Shown in pieces: positions 41,109 through 51,720 of a stretch of 58,937 nt of DNA. Made by a program: the position numbers and the translations under genes. A model generated the notes under the pieces. The model saw nothing but the letters and a program-made list of their open reading frames with translations. It made no database searches and had not been told where the DNA came from. The stretch's first letter is position 1, and each line of letters opens with the position of its first letter. Source of the stretch: a bacterium (GTDB lineage Bacteria > Patescibacteriota > Patescibacteriia > JAHIZJ01); NCBI GenBank assembly GCA_030699685.1, contig JAUYLJ010000016.1, positions 1 to 58,937 on the forward strand, written 5' to 3'.

Positions 41109-42395
41109 TTACCTCACCGAATGTTTCCGCAACCTCTGAATATCCTCGTGCGTTAAACTTCTGCCTGAGCCCTCGTCCATCTGGGCGATGGCGGCCATCA
41201 GGCCAAAGAGGATCCAGAACTGGGCGGAGAGGTCGTTTTTGAAATACGGCGCCTCAACCAGGCCGTAAAAAACAAGCGCGGTCATGGCGGTGAGCAGGCC
41301 AAAGGCCAACACAGAATCGGGTTTGCGTCTCGCGGCCGCGCCATGGTAGAAGAACCAGGCAAGAAGAATAACGATAGCCAGCAGGCCAAGTAAGCCCGTC
41401 TCGGTCCAGAAATTGAGGAAAATATTGTGCGGGTAGAGTAAAAGCTCAGTGTGCTTGGCCTGGCGGTATTCATCATAGACGGTAGGGAATCCGGCCAAGC
41501 CTGAACCGAGGAAAGGACGGGCTTTGAGTAAATCCCAGGTCCCTTGCCAGAGCACCAGGCGCACGTCGGTTGACGTGTCTTCCCCGACGGCGATGTCGCG
41601 CGCTTGGTTGCGAATACCAGGTGTCAGCAAGATTGTCGCGGTAAGCAACACCACCATCAACCAAACCCAACGCCGGCGCTGGCTAAAAACGGCCAAAAAT
41701 ATCAACGCGGCGATGAGGCCAATAGCGGCGCCGCGGGTGACTGACGCGAAGAGGGACCAGAGGCCGGTAATCAGTACAAGTATTGAAAACCAGTGCGGCC
41801 AGGCGCGTTGTTTCAGCGCCAGGAGGCCAAGAAAAAGGCCGATGATCGGGGTAACAAAGAGCCCGACCGCGTTCGGATACCCGAAGATGGACGTGACGCG
41901 TTTGGGTGACTCACTGATCCAGGGTTCTGGGCTCGTCCACCAACCAAGGTATTGCCCCGCCGCGTAGCAGCCGATGACGATGACGGATAGCCCGAGCGCG
42001 TAGACAAGGCCGCGGCGCACTGAGGTACTGCGGGCTTCGTTGGCGATGACCAGGTACAGGAGAATGGGTTCGACGAAGTATGCTTTCCAGATGCCCCAAG
42101 CCGCCCGGGTTTCCGGAGAAACGAAAACAGCAAGGGTGGCGGCGATGGCGAATACGCCAATCAGCCAGATGCCGGGAAAGCGCACACTTCGCCACTTGTT
42201 CGTCAGCGTCAGGCGTATTGCCCAAGCCAGGACGACGGCCAGGATAAAGCCTTCCAGCAAGGTGAATGGCCAGCCGAAGACTTCAAAACGAATCAGATAG
42301 GCAGGGAGAGCAAAGGCCGTCAGCCAAAGCGCCCAATAAAGGCGGTAGATGGCGAGGGCGAAGAAGAGAAATAAAGTTGTGGTTATGAGAATCAT
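41109..42395 (-). CDS. O-antigen ligase/polymerase family membrane protein
   Basis: 428 aa multi-TM; LVLWQGTWDLLKARPFLGSGLAGFPTVYDEYRQAKHTELLLYPHNIFLNFWTETGLLG. Confidence 0.88.
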   Translation of the reverse strand: MILITTTLFLFFALAIYRLYWALWLTAFALPAYLIRFEVFGWPFTLLEGFILAVVLAWAIRLTLTNKWRSVRFPGIWLIGVFAIAATLAVFVSPETRAAWGIWKAYFVEPILLYLVIANEARSTSVRRGLVYALGLSVIVIGCYAAGQYLGWWTSPEPWISESPKRVTSIFGYPNAVGLFVTPIIGLFLGLLALKQRAWPHWFSILVLITGLWSLFASVTRGAAIGLIAALIFLAVFSQRRRWVWLMVVLLTATILLTPGIRNQARDIAVGEDTSTDVRLVLWQGTWDLLKARPFLGSGLAGFPTVYDEYRQAKHTELLLYPHNIFLNFWTETGLLGLLAIVILLAWFFYHGAAARRKPDSVLAFGLLTAMTALVFYGLVEAPYFKNDLSAQFWILFGLMAAIAQMDEGSGRSLTHEDIQRLRKHSVR

Positions 42396-42527
42396 GAAAG
42401 GTGTTTGGATTGCGCGGCGAAAGTAAGAGCGACGTATTGCTGGGGACTAGGAAAGTGAAAAATTACGAATTATGAGTAGCAAATTACAAATAATGGTTTG
42501 CCAATACTGAGTTTCGATAGATGATTG

Positions 42528-44033
42528 TCATTCGACTTTTCGCGTAAGAATAATATTCTGCGCGGCCACTGTCAGGCCAACCAGAAACCAGACGTGCATG
42601 ATATAGAGTATGGAAAAAGTCTGATATTGGGCGATTACACCAAGAAGAGCTGCCAGAAGAGCGATCATCACGGCGCGGAGAAAAGGATCACTAGCGCCCA
42701 GAACGGCTTTGATGGAACGGGCAATCAGCATGCTTAATATAGTAACGAAGGCGATAAGACCGAGAATGCCCGTCTCCGCTAGCAACTCGATAAATTCGTT
42801 GTTGACGATTTTCCAGCCTTCTTCAGGCACGACATAGGGATGAACCGAAACGTAGGGACCGTATTGTCCGGGACCGATGCCAATCCAGGGCGAATCCATC
42901 CAGGCGCGTCGCGCTCCTTCAAAAGTTTCAATCCGCTCTATGTAAGCGGGACCGGAAAAAACATTGCTGACGTGACCGGTGAAAGTGTCGAGGTTATTCT
43001 GAAACACGTCGCCGAAGCCCAGCGCGTAGACGGCCAGAAACCAAATTGCTATCAGAGCCACCCCCACCGGCAAGATGAACTTCCAGTGGAAAAAACGCCG
43101 AAAGTAGAACAGAGAGATGACGGCGATTAGAAGAGCCGTGCCGAGATAACCGCCGCGCGAAACCGTCAGTACCATGTTCAGGCCAACCAGGATAAGAAGC
43201 GGGAAGAGCCAGCGTCGCGGGATTCCATGATTCCTCGCCTGTGGCTGGTCGCTGGGAATGTCGCCCAGGGTTTTGGAAATCTGTTCTTTCGGCTCCATCT
43301 TGCTCATCCGGCTGATAAAGAATGCGTAAATCAGGGAGATGGGCAGAAGCAGAAAGTTAGCGAAGTATAGAGGCTCGAGTGCCGTGGACTGGACACGGGG
43401 GAATCCGAAGACCGCCTTGGTATAGTGCTCGCGCAGGCCGGTGATTTCAGTGGGCAGCCCGATCAGGTCGCCGAAGAACTGCCACAGACCAAAAAGCGAT
43501 ACCAGGCCGGCGGTGAGAAGGAGGACGTTGATGATTTTTCTGAGCCTTGTCTCGTCCGTCACGAGCTGAGGGATCATCCAGCCGAAGAAAATGGTGAACA
43601 CAGTGAATCCGAAGACCAGCAGCGATCGTTCAAGGTTGGCCGCCTGGGTGATGGAGATAAGATTGATAATGAGAAATATAAGAAATGGAATAGTCAGGGG
43701 GTTTTTATGGAAGTGAAGATCGCGGTTGATAATACCTCTGGCGAACCAGGCGGCGATCAGCAGGATAGCCAGTACTTGGCTAACGCGCACCGTGATTCCG
43801 GCCACGTCATAAGAACCGATGCGTTCAAAGGGCAGGAAGAACGTGATGGCGAGCAGTGCCAGCCAGGGCGATTTGTACACGCCGAGCACGATAAGCACAA
43901 GCATAAAGGCCGCTAGGACGATCAATGGACCAGTCCACTGCATAGCCCAGCTTGTGGCGAACCCGAGTCCCAGCAAGGCAATGAAAATCAGGCTGCCAAG
44001 AAGACGGTTTGGTTGTGAGAAGATGGCGATCAC
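42528..44033 (-). CDS. O-antigen ligase/polymerase family membrane protein
   Basis: 501 aa multi-TM; RRAWMDSPWIGIGPGQYGPYVSVHPYVVPEEGWKIVNNEFIELLAETGILG. Confidence 0.88.
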   Translation of the reverse strand: MIAIFSQPNRLLGSLIFIALLGLGFATSWAMQWTGPLIVLAAFMLVLIVLGVYKSPWLALLAITFFLPFERIGSYDVAGITVRVSQVLAILLIAAWFARGIINRDLHFHKNPLTIPFLIFLIINLISITQAANLERSLLVFGFTVFTIFFGWMIPQLVTDETRLRKIINVLLLTAGLVSLFGLWQFFGDLIGLPTEITGLREHYTKAVFGFPRVQSTALEPLYFANFLLLPISLIYAFFISRMSKMEPKEQISKTLGDIPSDQPQARNHGIPRRWLFPLLILVGLNMVLTVSRGGYLGTALLIAVISLFYFRRFFHWKFILPVGVALIAIWFLAVYALGFGDVFQNNLDTFTGHVSNVFSGPAYIERIETFEGARRAWMDSPWIGIGPGQYGPYVSVHPYVVPEEGWKIVNNEFIELLAETGILGLIAFVTILSMLIARSIKAVLGASDPFLRAVMIALLAALLGVIAQYQTFSILYIMHVWFLVGLTVAAQNIILTRKVE

Positions 44034-45151
44034 AAAATGTGGCTGAATTGATCAATCATTTTTTCTACCGGAAAACTCTCTTCCGCGAAGAGGCGGCCAT
44101 TTCGCGCCAGTTGCCGGGCCAGCTGAGGATCCTGATACAGCGTAATCAAGGCTTGCGCTATTTCATCCGATCGGCCGGGCGTGGTCAAGAGGCCAGTCTG
44201 GCCATCATGCACGATTTCGGGGATGCCTTCAAGCCGGGAGGCGATGACGGGACGCTCAATGGCCAGGGCTTCGATCAGCACGGCGCCGAAAGACTCGCGG
44301 CGGATGGACGGCAGAACCAGCACGTCAAAGTCTTTCATCCATTCGCGCGGGTTCGACTGATAGCCGACAAACTGGGTGATATCGTGCACCCCTTGGTTTT
44401 TGGCCAGCCACTCCAGCCGTTTGCGATCGCTTCCCTCACCGACCAGACGCAAGGTGAGGTTTGGGATCATGGGCCGGACTTTGGCCAGCGCGATAATCAA
44501 ATACTCCAGCCCTTTCTCTTGCTCCAGCCGGCAGACGCTGCCCACGACGTATTGCACTCGGTGCAGAGGCGGAGCCGGTTTATCACCCAGACCGATTTCC
44601 CCAAAATCAAACCCATAATATATGACCGAGATTCTGTTTTCCGGGAGGCCAAGTTCACGCAGCTGCTTTTTTAACGCCTCGGAAATAACCACGATCTTTG
44701 CCAGTCCGGACCACCAGCGATAAAGGAAACGCAGCGGACTCCGCGTGAGCCAGGGGTGGAAGCCGACATGCTCCATCCAAACCACGCGCATATTCAAGAG
44801 GCGGGCGATCGGAGTTATCAGGATCTTTTCAGTCAGTGAAAGGCAATACACGGTTTTCACGCCCCGGCCAAAGCGATAGCGGAATAGTACAAGCGTCAGC
44901 CAGAACCAGCCCGGGATGAACAGCCAGGGAAAAAGAAACAGCGACCACTTGGACGTGGGTTCAGGAGGTGACCAGGTTTTTTGAGATGGCCACCGGCGCT
45001 CATGGAATTTTTCCAGAAGCACGCGGCATGATGATGCCAGGTAAAAAACGTAGCCTCTTTTTGACAAATGTTCGACCAACCTCAGCGTGTGGCGTTCGCC
45101 GCCGCCAAAGGTCGATTCAAGCGGAAAGAATAATATCAACACGTTTTTCAT
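44030..45151 (-). CDS. Glycosyltransferase family 4-like
   Basis: LRLVGEGSDRKRLEWLAKNQGVHDITQFVGYQ; DVLVLPSIRRESFGAVLIEALAIERPVIASRLEGIPEIVHDGQTGLL. Confidence 0.93.
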   Translation of the reverse strand: MKNVLILFFPLESTFGGGERHTLRLVEHLSKRGYVFYLASSCRVLLEKFHERRWPSQKTWSPPEPTSKWSLFLFPWLFIPGWFWLTLVLFRYRFGRGVKTVYCLSLTEKILITPIARLLNMRVVWMEHVGFHPWLTRSPLRFLYRWWSGLAKIVVISEALKKQLRELGLPENRISVIYYGFDFGEIGLGDKPAPPLHRVQYVVGSVCRLEQEKGLEYLIIALAKVRPMIPNLTLRLVGEGSDRKRLEWLAKNQGVHDITQFVGYQSNPREWMKDFDVLVLPSIRRESFGAVLIEALAIERPVIASRLEGIPEIVHDGQTGLLTTPGRSDEIAQALITLYQDPQLARQLARNGRLFAEESFPVEKMIDQFSHIL

Positions 45152-46578
45152 GAAGATCGCAGTGAAATCACTTCTTTAACGTCGCGGGTGGAGATGCCCT
45201 TGATGGCGTAGAGGACGATGAAGTATATCACCGTGCCCGATATGGCCAGGAAATACCATGACCAGTCGCGAAGCAGCCACAAACCAGCGGCCATGACTGC
45301 CGTCGCCAGCGCCGCCCGCCAAACGATAGTGTACTTTAATCGCAGACTGATTGTCCGATGAATCATGAAGTAGGCTCCAATCATAATCAGAAACTCTGAA
45401 ACAACGGTCATCCAGGCCGCGCCATAATAGGAGTAAGTTGGTATGAATAGATAATACCCAAGCAGAGAGACGGCGGCGGCGGCGGCGTACATCCAGATCA
45501 TCGGCTTTTGTTTGTTGACGGAAACGACGGAATTGCCAAATAGCGCTCCAACGAAAATAATGCCGGTAGCAATGATTAATATACGCAGGACGCCGCCAGA
45601 GGCGGTAAACTCTTCTCCGGCCACCAGGATCATCAGCGGTTCGGCGATAAACTGTGTCCCGACGATCAGCGGCAATGCCAGGATAGCGAGAAAATTGATT
45701 GACCGTTGGATGATCTGACGAAAACGCTCCCTGTCTCCCGTGACATACGCGGCCGTTAATAATGGCATGACCAGTCCCGCGAACATCGCCGGTAGCGTGA
45801 TCAATATTTCCAGCACTTTATAGGTGGCGCCATAGATGCCCACGTCAGCTGCCGGATGATACAGTGACAATATGATGGCATCAGCTTTGAAATAAATAAG
45901 ATTTAGTGCCACCGAAATCCCAATCGGCCAGGCATCGCGAAGCACGGCCAGCCAGACGGGCCAGTTGAACCGCAGACGTATGTCGACGAGCCGTCGCGCG
46001 GAAATAAACACGTAGAGAAAGTTGGCAAAACTTCCGAGTACCACGGCAAACAGCACCGCCATGAGTTGCCACTCAAGCCAAAGTACTACGGCGGTAGCCC
46101 CCAAGAGAACGATTCGTCCGAACACTTCGGCGAGGGCTACTTTTCCCATCCTTAGTTCTTTCTGGAAAAGACCGGTCAAGACCTGATTCAGTGAAATAAA
46201 AAGATAGGAAAGCGTGGTGAGGGCGATGCCGGCTTTGACTATTCCGGGATAGGGAAAGGCCAAAACGACGATCGGCGCGATTCCTAAAAACACTATGGCT
46301 GACAAAATCCGGAGAGTGAAGACGTTGGAAACAAGCGCTTCCATATCGGCGCCGGGTTCCGAAAGCTTTTTGATCAAAATAATATATAAGCCAAGATCCA
46401 GCAGAACAGCGAAGAGCTGGAGAAAAACGATGACAATCGTGTATTGGCCGTAGCCCTCAGCCCCAAGATAGCGGGCCAGCATGGCGACGACAACGATACC
46501 GATAGCGGTGCTGAATAATTTACCGATAATCTGGTAAAGCGTATTGTGGGCGATCTTTCGAGTCAGGGACATGATCAT
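45148..46578 (-). CDS. Polysaccharide flippase (Wzx/MATE-like)
   Basis: NTLYQIIGKLFSTAIGIVVVAMLARYLGAEGYGQYTIVIVFLQLFAVLLDLGLY. Confidence 0.93.
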   Translation of the reverse strand: MIMSLTRKIAHNTLYQIIGKLFSTAIGIVVVAMLARYLGAEGYGQYTIVIVFLQLFAVLLDLGLYIILIKKLSEPGADMEALVSNVFTLRILSAIVFLGIAPIVVLAFPYPGIVKAGIALTTLSYLFISLNQVLTGLFQKELRMGKVALAEVFGRIVLLGATAVVLWLEWQLMAVLFAVVLGSFANFLYVFISARRLVDIRLRFNWPVWLAVLRDAWPIGISVALNLIYFKADAIILSLYHPAADVGIYGATYKVLEILITLPAMFAGLVMPLLTAAYVTGDRERFRQIIQRSINFLAILALPLIVGTQFIAEPLMILVAGEEFTASGGVLRILIIATGIIFVGALFGNSVVSVNKQKPMIWMYAAAAAVSLLGYYLFIPTYSYYGAAWMTVVSEFLIMIGAYFMIHRTISLRLKYTIVWRAALATAVMAAGLWLLRDWSWYFLAISGTVIYFIVLYAIKGISTRDVKEVISLRSS

Positions 46579-46701
46579 GGGTTAATGACGATATCAGAAT
46601 ATCACTAACGGCATAGGTTGAGCAATAATCCAGTAGCCCATGCAAGCGCGAGGACATGAACAATTTTAGTGTTCAAGGTCGTTTTGGGAGTAGGGTATAG
46701 A

Positions 46702-46730
46702 TTGACCGGGAGTGAAAAATATGATACAAT
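46702..46730 (+). promoter_or_regulatory. Promoter for SpoIID-like gene
   Basis: TTGACC-17 nt-TACAAT. Confidence 0.65.
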
Positions 46731-46809
46731 GAAGGTGTCGGTTGGAATCGGTGTCGCGGCAAACTACCGCCACCGATCCACAAAACAAAAACAAAATTCA
46801 AGCACGAAG

Positions 46810-48861
46810 GTGAAAAAACAAAAACAAAACCGCATTTGGGATATTTGCTATTCCCGAGGCGTGGTCGGACATTCAGACGGGCCGTATTATTCCCGTCACC
46901 AATCAGGCGTCACCGTGACGGAAAAAGCGTTGCGGGTTTTCGGGTTCATGATTGCGGCGTTTCTGTCGGCACAGATTCTCAACGGTGCGCAGAATTATCT
47001 GCTGCAGGATCGAGGCGTGCTGGCCTATTTTGAATCCAACATTGTTCGAGAACGCATCAGTCTGGGCTATGTGGGCAGCTATTTTCCGCCAAACCCCGAT
47101 GGCCAGATTGGTGAATATCCCGAAACGGCGGAAGGAGACGATGCTTCGACCGTATTGTCCGCCAATACTCATCGTGCCCGAATAGCCGCGGCGGCTGAAG
47201 GCCTGGCGGCCAGCGTAACCGTGCCTGATTATCGTGCAGAGCTGGTCAGTCAGAATTACAAAACGATAAATATCGCGCCAGGCCGAGCTTTCACATTTGA
47301 AGCTCGTTTTCGTAATACCGGCCGGGCGGATTGGACGAAGCAGGGCCCTCATTATATCGGCGTCAATGTGACTGATCCCGCGGGACGTCACTCGCCTTTT
47401 TGGCATCCGTTTTGGAGCGAATATTACTATCGGTCCGGCAGACTGGTCGAAACCAAAGTAGCTCCGGGCGAGGTGGGCACTTTCCGTTTTGCCCTCCAAG
47501 CGCCGGCAAAAGAAGGCAGCTATCGTGAAAGTTTTCACCTAGTCGCGGAGCATCTGACTTGGATCAGCGGCGGGAAAATGTCTCTAGAAATCCAGGTTTT
47601 GCCTCGTTACCAGGCTGAGATCATCAGCCAAACGGACTCCCTGACAGTAAGCCCGGGGGCAGTGGCGAAAGTGACCGTTGAGGCTCGCAATACGGGTGCT
47701 GAAGCGTGGAGTAATAGCGGTGAGAATTTTATCGCCTTAAACGTAACGGCGCCGACTGGCCGCCACTCAAAATTTCAGCATGCCAGCTGGGATGAATATT
47801 ACTATCGCCCTACCCGGCTCGAGACCAGCCGCGTTTCCTCCGGCCAGACGGGAGCGTTTGAGTTCACTATCCAGGCCCCGCTGCAATCTGGCAGCTATAC
47901 TGAGAGTTTTGGCATCGTGGCTGAAAACGCCGCCTGGCTTCCTGGCGGAAACGTAACCATTCCAATCACCGTTACGCAGACAGACGCCAGTGTCCGTGCC
48001 GGCGAACCGAGCGTTCGGGTGGGTTTGTATCAGGCTGAAAGCCAGGTTCAACTGACCGGTTTGGACAATTTTCGACTTATTGACGGCGGAGGTGAAATCG
48101 TGGCTGAGTATGCTTCGGGGGTTCCAGTCACGATTTCGTTTTCCGCAACCTCGTTTGAGGTTAACGCTGATGGCGTGCGGCAGAGCTTGACCGGGCCGAT
48201 CCGGTTCGAAGCGATCGACGACGCGACGGTGTTTGAACTTTTGAATTATGAAAACCGTCCAGAGTGGAATCTGGCGCTGAACGATAATATGTTTCGCGGC
48301 GTTATCGAGATTCGCCAGGTTGACGATTCGGATCAGGTCTGGGTGATCAATGAGCTGCCGCTGGAACAATATTTGTTGGGGGTGGCAGAATCGTCCAATG
48401 AAAATCCAACCGAATTTCTGAAAGCGCTCGCCGTGGCGGAACGAAGCTATGTTTTGTACCACCTGGCCAATGGCGGGAAACATCAGGACGAGGGCTTCAC
48501 CGTGGACGCGAAGTACGATCAAGTGTATCGCGGATACAACTTCGAGCTTCGAGCTCCCGCGGTGGGGAAAAATGTATTAACCACGGCGGGGCAAGCGGTA
48601 GCGTATGAGGATGAGGTGGTGGTTACACCATATTTTTCCCATTCCGATGGCCGAACCCGATCCTGGGAAGAGGTATGGTCAGGCGGTCCTTATCCGTGGC
48701 TCGAAACCGTGGCCGATCCGGCCAGTGCCGGCAAGCAGATGAGCGGCCATGGCGTCGGGATGAGCGCGCTCGGCGCAAGAAGCATGGCTGAAGACGGAGC
48801 TTTATACGAAGACATTCTCGCGTATTATTATTCGGGAACCGTTTTGTTGGCCGTCTATTAA
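46810..48861 (+). CDS. SpoIID/LytB-domain protein with NBR1-like Ig repeats
   Basis: two RNTGxxxW-type repeats; ELPLEQYLLGVAESSNENPTEFLKALAVAERSYVLYH; HGVGMSALGARSMAEDG; start inferred downstream of promoter. Confidence 0.85.
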   Translation: MKKQKQNRIWDICYSRGVVGHSDGPYYSRHQSGVTVTEKALRVFGFMIAAFLSAQILNGAQNYLLQDRGVLAYFESNIVRERISLGYVGSYFPPNPDGQIGEYPETAEGDDASTVLSANTHRARIAAAAEGLAASVTVPDYRAELVSQNYKTINIAPGRAFTFEARFRNTGRADWTKQGPHYIGVNVTDPAGRHSPFWHPFWSEYYYRSGRLVETKVAPGEVGTFRFALQAPAKEGSYRESFHLVAEHLTWISGGKMSLEIQVLPRYQAEIISQTDSLTVSPGAVAKVTVEARNTGAEAWSNSGENFIALNVTAPTGRHSKFQHASWDEYYYRPTRLETSRVSSGQTGAFEFTIQAPLQSGSYTESFGIVAENAAWLPGGNVTIPITVTQTDASVRAGEPSVRVGLYQAESQVQLTGLDNFRLIDGGGEIVAEYASGVPVTISFSATSFEVNADGVRQSLTGPIRFEAIDDATVFELLNYENRPEWNLALNDNMFRGVIEIRQVDDSDQVWVINELPLEQYLLGVAESSNENPTEFLKALAVAERSYVLYHLANGGKHQDEGFTVDAKYDQVYRGYNFELRAPAVGKNVLTTAGQAVAYEDEVVVTPYFSHSDGRTRSWEEVWSGGPYPWLETVADPASAGKQMSGHGVGMSALGARSMAEDGALYEDILAYYYSGTVLLAVY

Positions 48862-48884
48862 ATCGGTTCCAGGGGGGAAAACGA

Positions 48885-49181
48885 ATGCTTTCGTTACTAA
48901 TAAAAAAAGATTACGAAAAAAATGAGTGGCGGCATTTTCTTATGCAGCAAGGATTTTTTCAGGATGAACTCAGTATTCCTCGGCCGGGGTCGAGAGAATT
49001 GCAAAATCTGTTGTCCTGTGCCAGAAACTATGTCAGTCAGAAAGAAATGTCCCGCAACCCTCTAGTCTATCTGGAGGCAATCAGTTATTGCGTTCTGCGA
49101 AAATCGTACGATGCTTTAGAAGCGTCACAACAACGGGCGGTTGCAAGTTTCGCGGAGCACATTGGGCATAGATCCGCATAA
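48885..49181 (+). CDS. Hypothetical protein
   Basis: 98 aa ORF following SpoIID gene. Confidence 0.45.
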   Translation: MLSLLIKKDYEKNEWRHFLMQQGFFQDELSIPRPGSRELQNLLSCARNYVSQKEMSRNPLVYLEAISYCVLRKSYDALEASQQRAVASFAEHIGHRSA

Positions 49182-49197
49182 ATCAATACTAATCAAA

Positions 49198-50082
49198 ATG
49201 AATAAATCAATAAATAGCATACTTGCGATTATCGTGCTCGCCATCCCGGCGGCGTTGATTGTCATATACGGATTTTACAAAGACAACTCTTATGACCTGC
49301 AGCCGAATTATATCAGCAGGAATTCTTCCTCAGAAGTACGGGCATCGTTTTCAGACCTTCAATCAGTTTGTGACATTTTGACATCAAAACGATGGACGTA
49401 CACCAGGCAGAATTCATCTTTACTGGCTAATGAAATAGCCTCGTGGAGCTTTGACGCTGAAGGCGGGGTGGAGTATAGATTCTTTTCCGACTACGAAGAT
49501 ACTGACGTGGGCAGATGGTATCCTCTGCGAATTGTAACCAACCTGGAAGCCGAGGTGCTCCTGCTGATGGATCCGATCGACGCGGTACAGGCTACCGGGG
49601 TCTATTCCGTGAAGCTGGATGAGAACGGGCTGAACATTGATGGCGCTCCTTTTCTTGGCGATGAGCGTTCGATTGTCGATATGGAGGGCTGTGATTTTTT
49701 CCGGAGTCAAACGTCGGAAGACGATTATGCCGCTTACGAAGCGCTGACCTCGCAGGAATGGGGCAATGATGAATTTACCTTTGCGTTTTCTGACCAAGCT
49801 ACCTATGTTCAAGATCAGTCCAACGCGAATTTCGAAGGGAAATGGAATATCACCGAAGTGAAGGAAGGTGAGGGCACGCTCACGCTTGACGGTTGGTTTG
49901 AATTCGATAGAAATGGCAATGCGATTGACCAAGTGGACAGGAGAAACGGTTGGGCGCGATATCGTTTCAACCTCTCGGAAACCAGTCTTAGCCTGGAACT
50001 TATTGAGTATAAAGATAATTTAGTTGACACGCTCCCGCTGGTGGATCAGCTTGGTGAGGCTATCGTTTTAACTCCTCAATAA
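49198..50082 (+). CDS. Hypothetical membrane-anchored protein
   Basis: 295-codon ORF, N-terminal TM. Confidence 0.6.
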   Translation: MNKSINSILAIIVLAIPAALIVIYGFYKDNSYDLQPNYISRNSSSEVRASFSDLQSVCDILTSKRWTYTRQNSSLLANEIASWSFDAEGGVEYRFFSDYEDTDVGRWYPLRIVTNLEAEVLLLMDPIDAVQATGVYSVKLDENGLNIDGAPFLGDERSIVDMEGCDFFRSQTSEDDYAAYEALTSQEWGNDEFTFAFSDQATYVQDQSNANFEGKWNITEVKEGEGTLTLDGWFEFDRNGNAIDQVDRRNGWARYRFNLSETSLSLELIEYKDNLVDTLPLVDQLGEAIVLTPQ

Positions 50083-50250
50083 AGAGCTAGTTGTTGCATG
50101 GATATTGCTCAATGGGGAACCCTTTTGTTTTTCTCATTTCGAGTTGTGTTACTATAGCTTGGCAAGATCCTCTGTACCCAAGGGTCGTAGGAGAGGGAAG
50201 AACGCTTCTTTATCAAAGGGGTATGCCAACGATCTCTCTTTTACTTTTTT

Positions 50251-50280
50251 AAAAACAAAAACCGGACTCAGGGTCCGGGG
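50251..50280 (-). terminator. Intrinsic terminator of antiporter gene
   Basis: aaaaacaaaaaccggactcagggtccgg. Confidence 0.8.
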
Positions 50281-50289
50281 AAAGAATGT

Positions 50290-51720
50290 TCAAACGAAGG
50301 TGGTTGCTTCTTCAGTCTCGGTTGCCTTCGGCGGGCTGAAGTGAGAATCAGCCTTTTGAGGTTTCTGGCGAAGAAGAAAGGTCAGCACCAAGGGCGGAAT
50401 CAGCGTAGTCAGTACCACCATGATGATGACTACTGAGAAGACCGTATCCGGCACCACTCCCAATGCCTGCCCGATAGTGATAAAGATCAGACCCACTTCT
50501 CCGCGCGGTACCATGCCCCAGCCTACCACCAGCCTGTTGCCCTTTCCCGCAGCCAGGCCAGCCACTAGCTTACCGATGAAAGCGGCTAGGGTGATGCCAA
50601 GCGCCATGAGCATGACCGCAGGATCGGCAAAGGTAGTCAGCTCCACCCCCATCGAAGTCCGTACGAAGAAAACCGGAACAAAGACATAGGCCAGGGGTTG
50701 AATCAGATCCTCAACATGCGAGTGATTGGCTTGATGGACCAGGGTGGCAAGCGACGTCCGTTGCTCTCTGCTCATTCCTTGAGTGGCGCTTTCGATGTCG
50801 CGACAGATCTTTGGAGAATCGAAGCTCCTGAAGTCGACGGGATCCAGGACAAGCCCAGCCGCGAAGGCTCCGACGATCGGTGCCAGACCGGCCACGCCCG
50901 CCACGTAAGAGGTGATCAGCCCGAAGCTTAGGGCGAAACAGAGCTTCATGCCGGGTCCAGTGTCAAGACGCGAGAAGAAGCGACTGATGTGGCCCGCGAA
51001 GAGCATTCCGAAAAGGATTGCTCCGGCCAGGAAGAGAAAGGCTTTGAAGAAGATGACACCTACGACCAACAAGCTGACTGATCCGGCCGTAACGATTGAT
51101 CTGACCACGGTGAGAAACAACAAACCGAATACGTCGTCAATCACCGCCGCCCCAGATACCAACTTGGCCGCGATCGATGATATTTGACCCAGATCTTCAA
51201 AGACGCGAGCGGTAATGCCGACGGAAGTGGCCGTCAATGTCGCGCCCAGGAACAGGTAGGTGTGAGCTTCGTATCCCGGCATGACCAGCGGGCCAACGAC
51301 TTTCCAACCCAGAACAAAGGGGACAATGACACCGATGATGGCGATCATAAGCGCCCGAAGGCCCACTGCCCGCATCTCCCGCAAGTTGGACTCCAGGCCT
51401 ATCTTGAAAAGCAGGAGCATTACCCCGAATTCCGACAGGAACCCGATAACCGCGTCGGTTTTCATGGGCTCCAGATAGTGGAACCCGATCAGGCCAAGGT
51501 TGCCCAGAAGTATTCCGACGAAGAGTTCGCCCAGAACTTCCGGTTGACGAAAGCGCTTGACGGCCGCTCCCGCAATCTTGGCTGACAGGATAATCAGCGC
51601 CAGCCAAAGCAGGGTAATTGCGGAGTGAGAGCCTATTTCCCCGTCCGAGGCTTGGGCGGGGGTATGGACGCCACATAGAAGAATAGCGGTGATAGAGAGC
51701 CAGAATTTCAGCCTGATCAT
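50290..51720 (-). CDS. CPA2-type cation:proton antiporter
   Basis: LGELFVGILLGNLGLIGFHYLEPMKTDAVIGFLSEFGVMLLLFKIGLESNLREM; GATLTATSVGITARVFEDLG; start at ATG 51720. Confidence 0.9.
   Translation of the reverse strand: MIRLKFWLSITAILLCGVHTPAQASDGEIGSHSAITLLWLALIILSAKIAGAAVKRFRQPEVLGELFVGILLGNLGLIGFHYLEPMKTDAVIGFLSEFGVMLLLFKIGLESNLREMRAVGLRALMIAIIGVIVPFVLGWKVVGPLVMPGYEAHTYLFLGATLTATSVGITARVFEDLGQISSIAAKLVSGAAVIDDVFGLLFLTVVRSIVTAGSVSLLVVGVIFFKAFLFLAGAILFGMLFAGHISRFFSRLDTGPGMKLCFALSFGLITSYVAGVAGLAPIVGAFAAGLVLDPVDFRSFDSPKICRDIESATQGMSREQRTSLATLVHQANHSHVEDLIQPLAYVFVPVFFVRTSMGVELTTFADPAVMLMALGITLAAFIGKLVAGLAAGKGNRLVVGWGMVPRGEVGLIFITIGQALGVVPDTVFSVVIIMVVLTTLIPPLVLTFLLRQKPQKADSHFSPPKATETEEATTFV

Noticed and set aside
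43425-43916. Plus-strand ORF 163 aa opposite the O-antigen ligase
   Set aside because: Hydrophilic shadow of a multi-TM gene; no support.
50105-50344. Plus-strand 79 aa ORF
   Set aside because: Overlaps the antiporter terminator and 3' end; no motif support.
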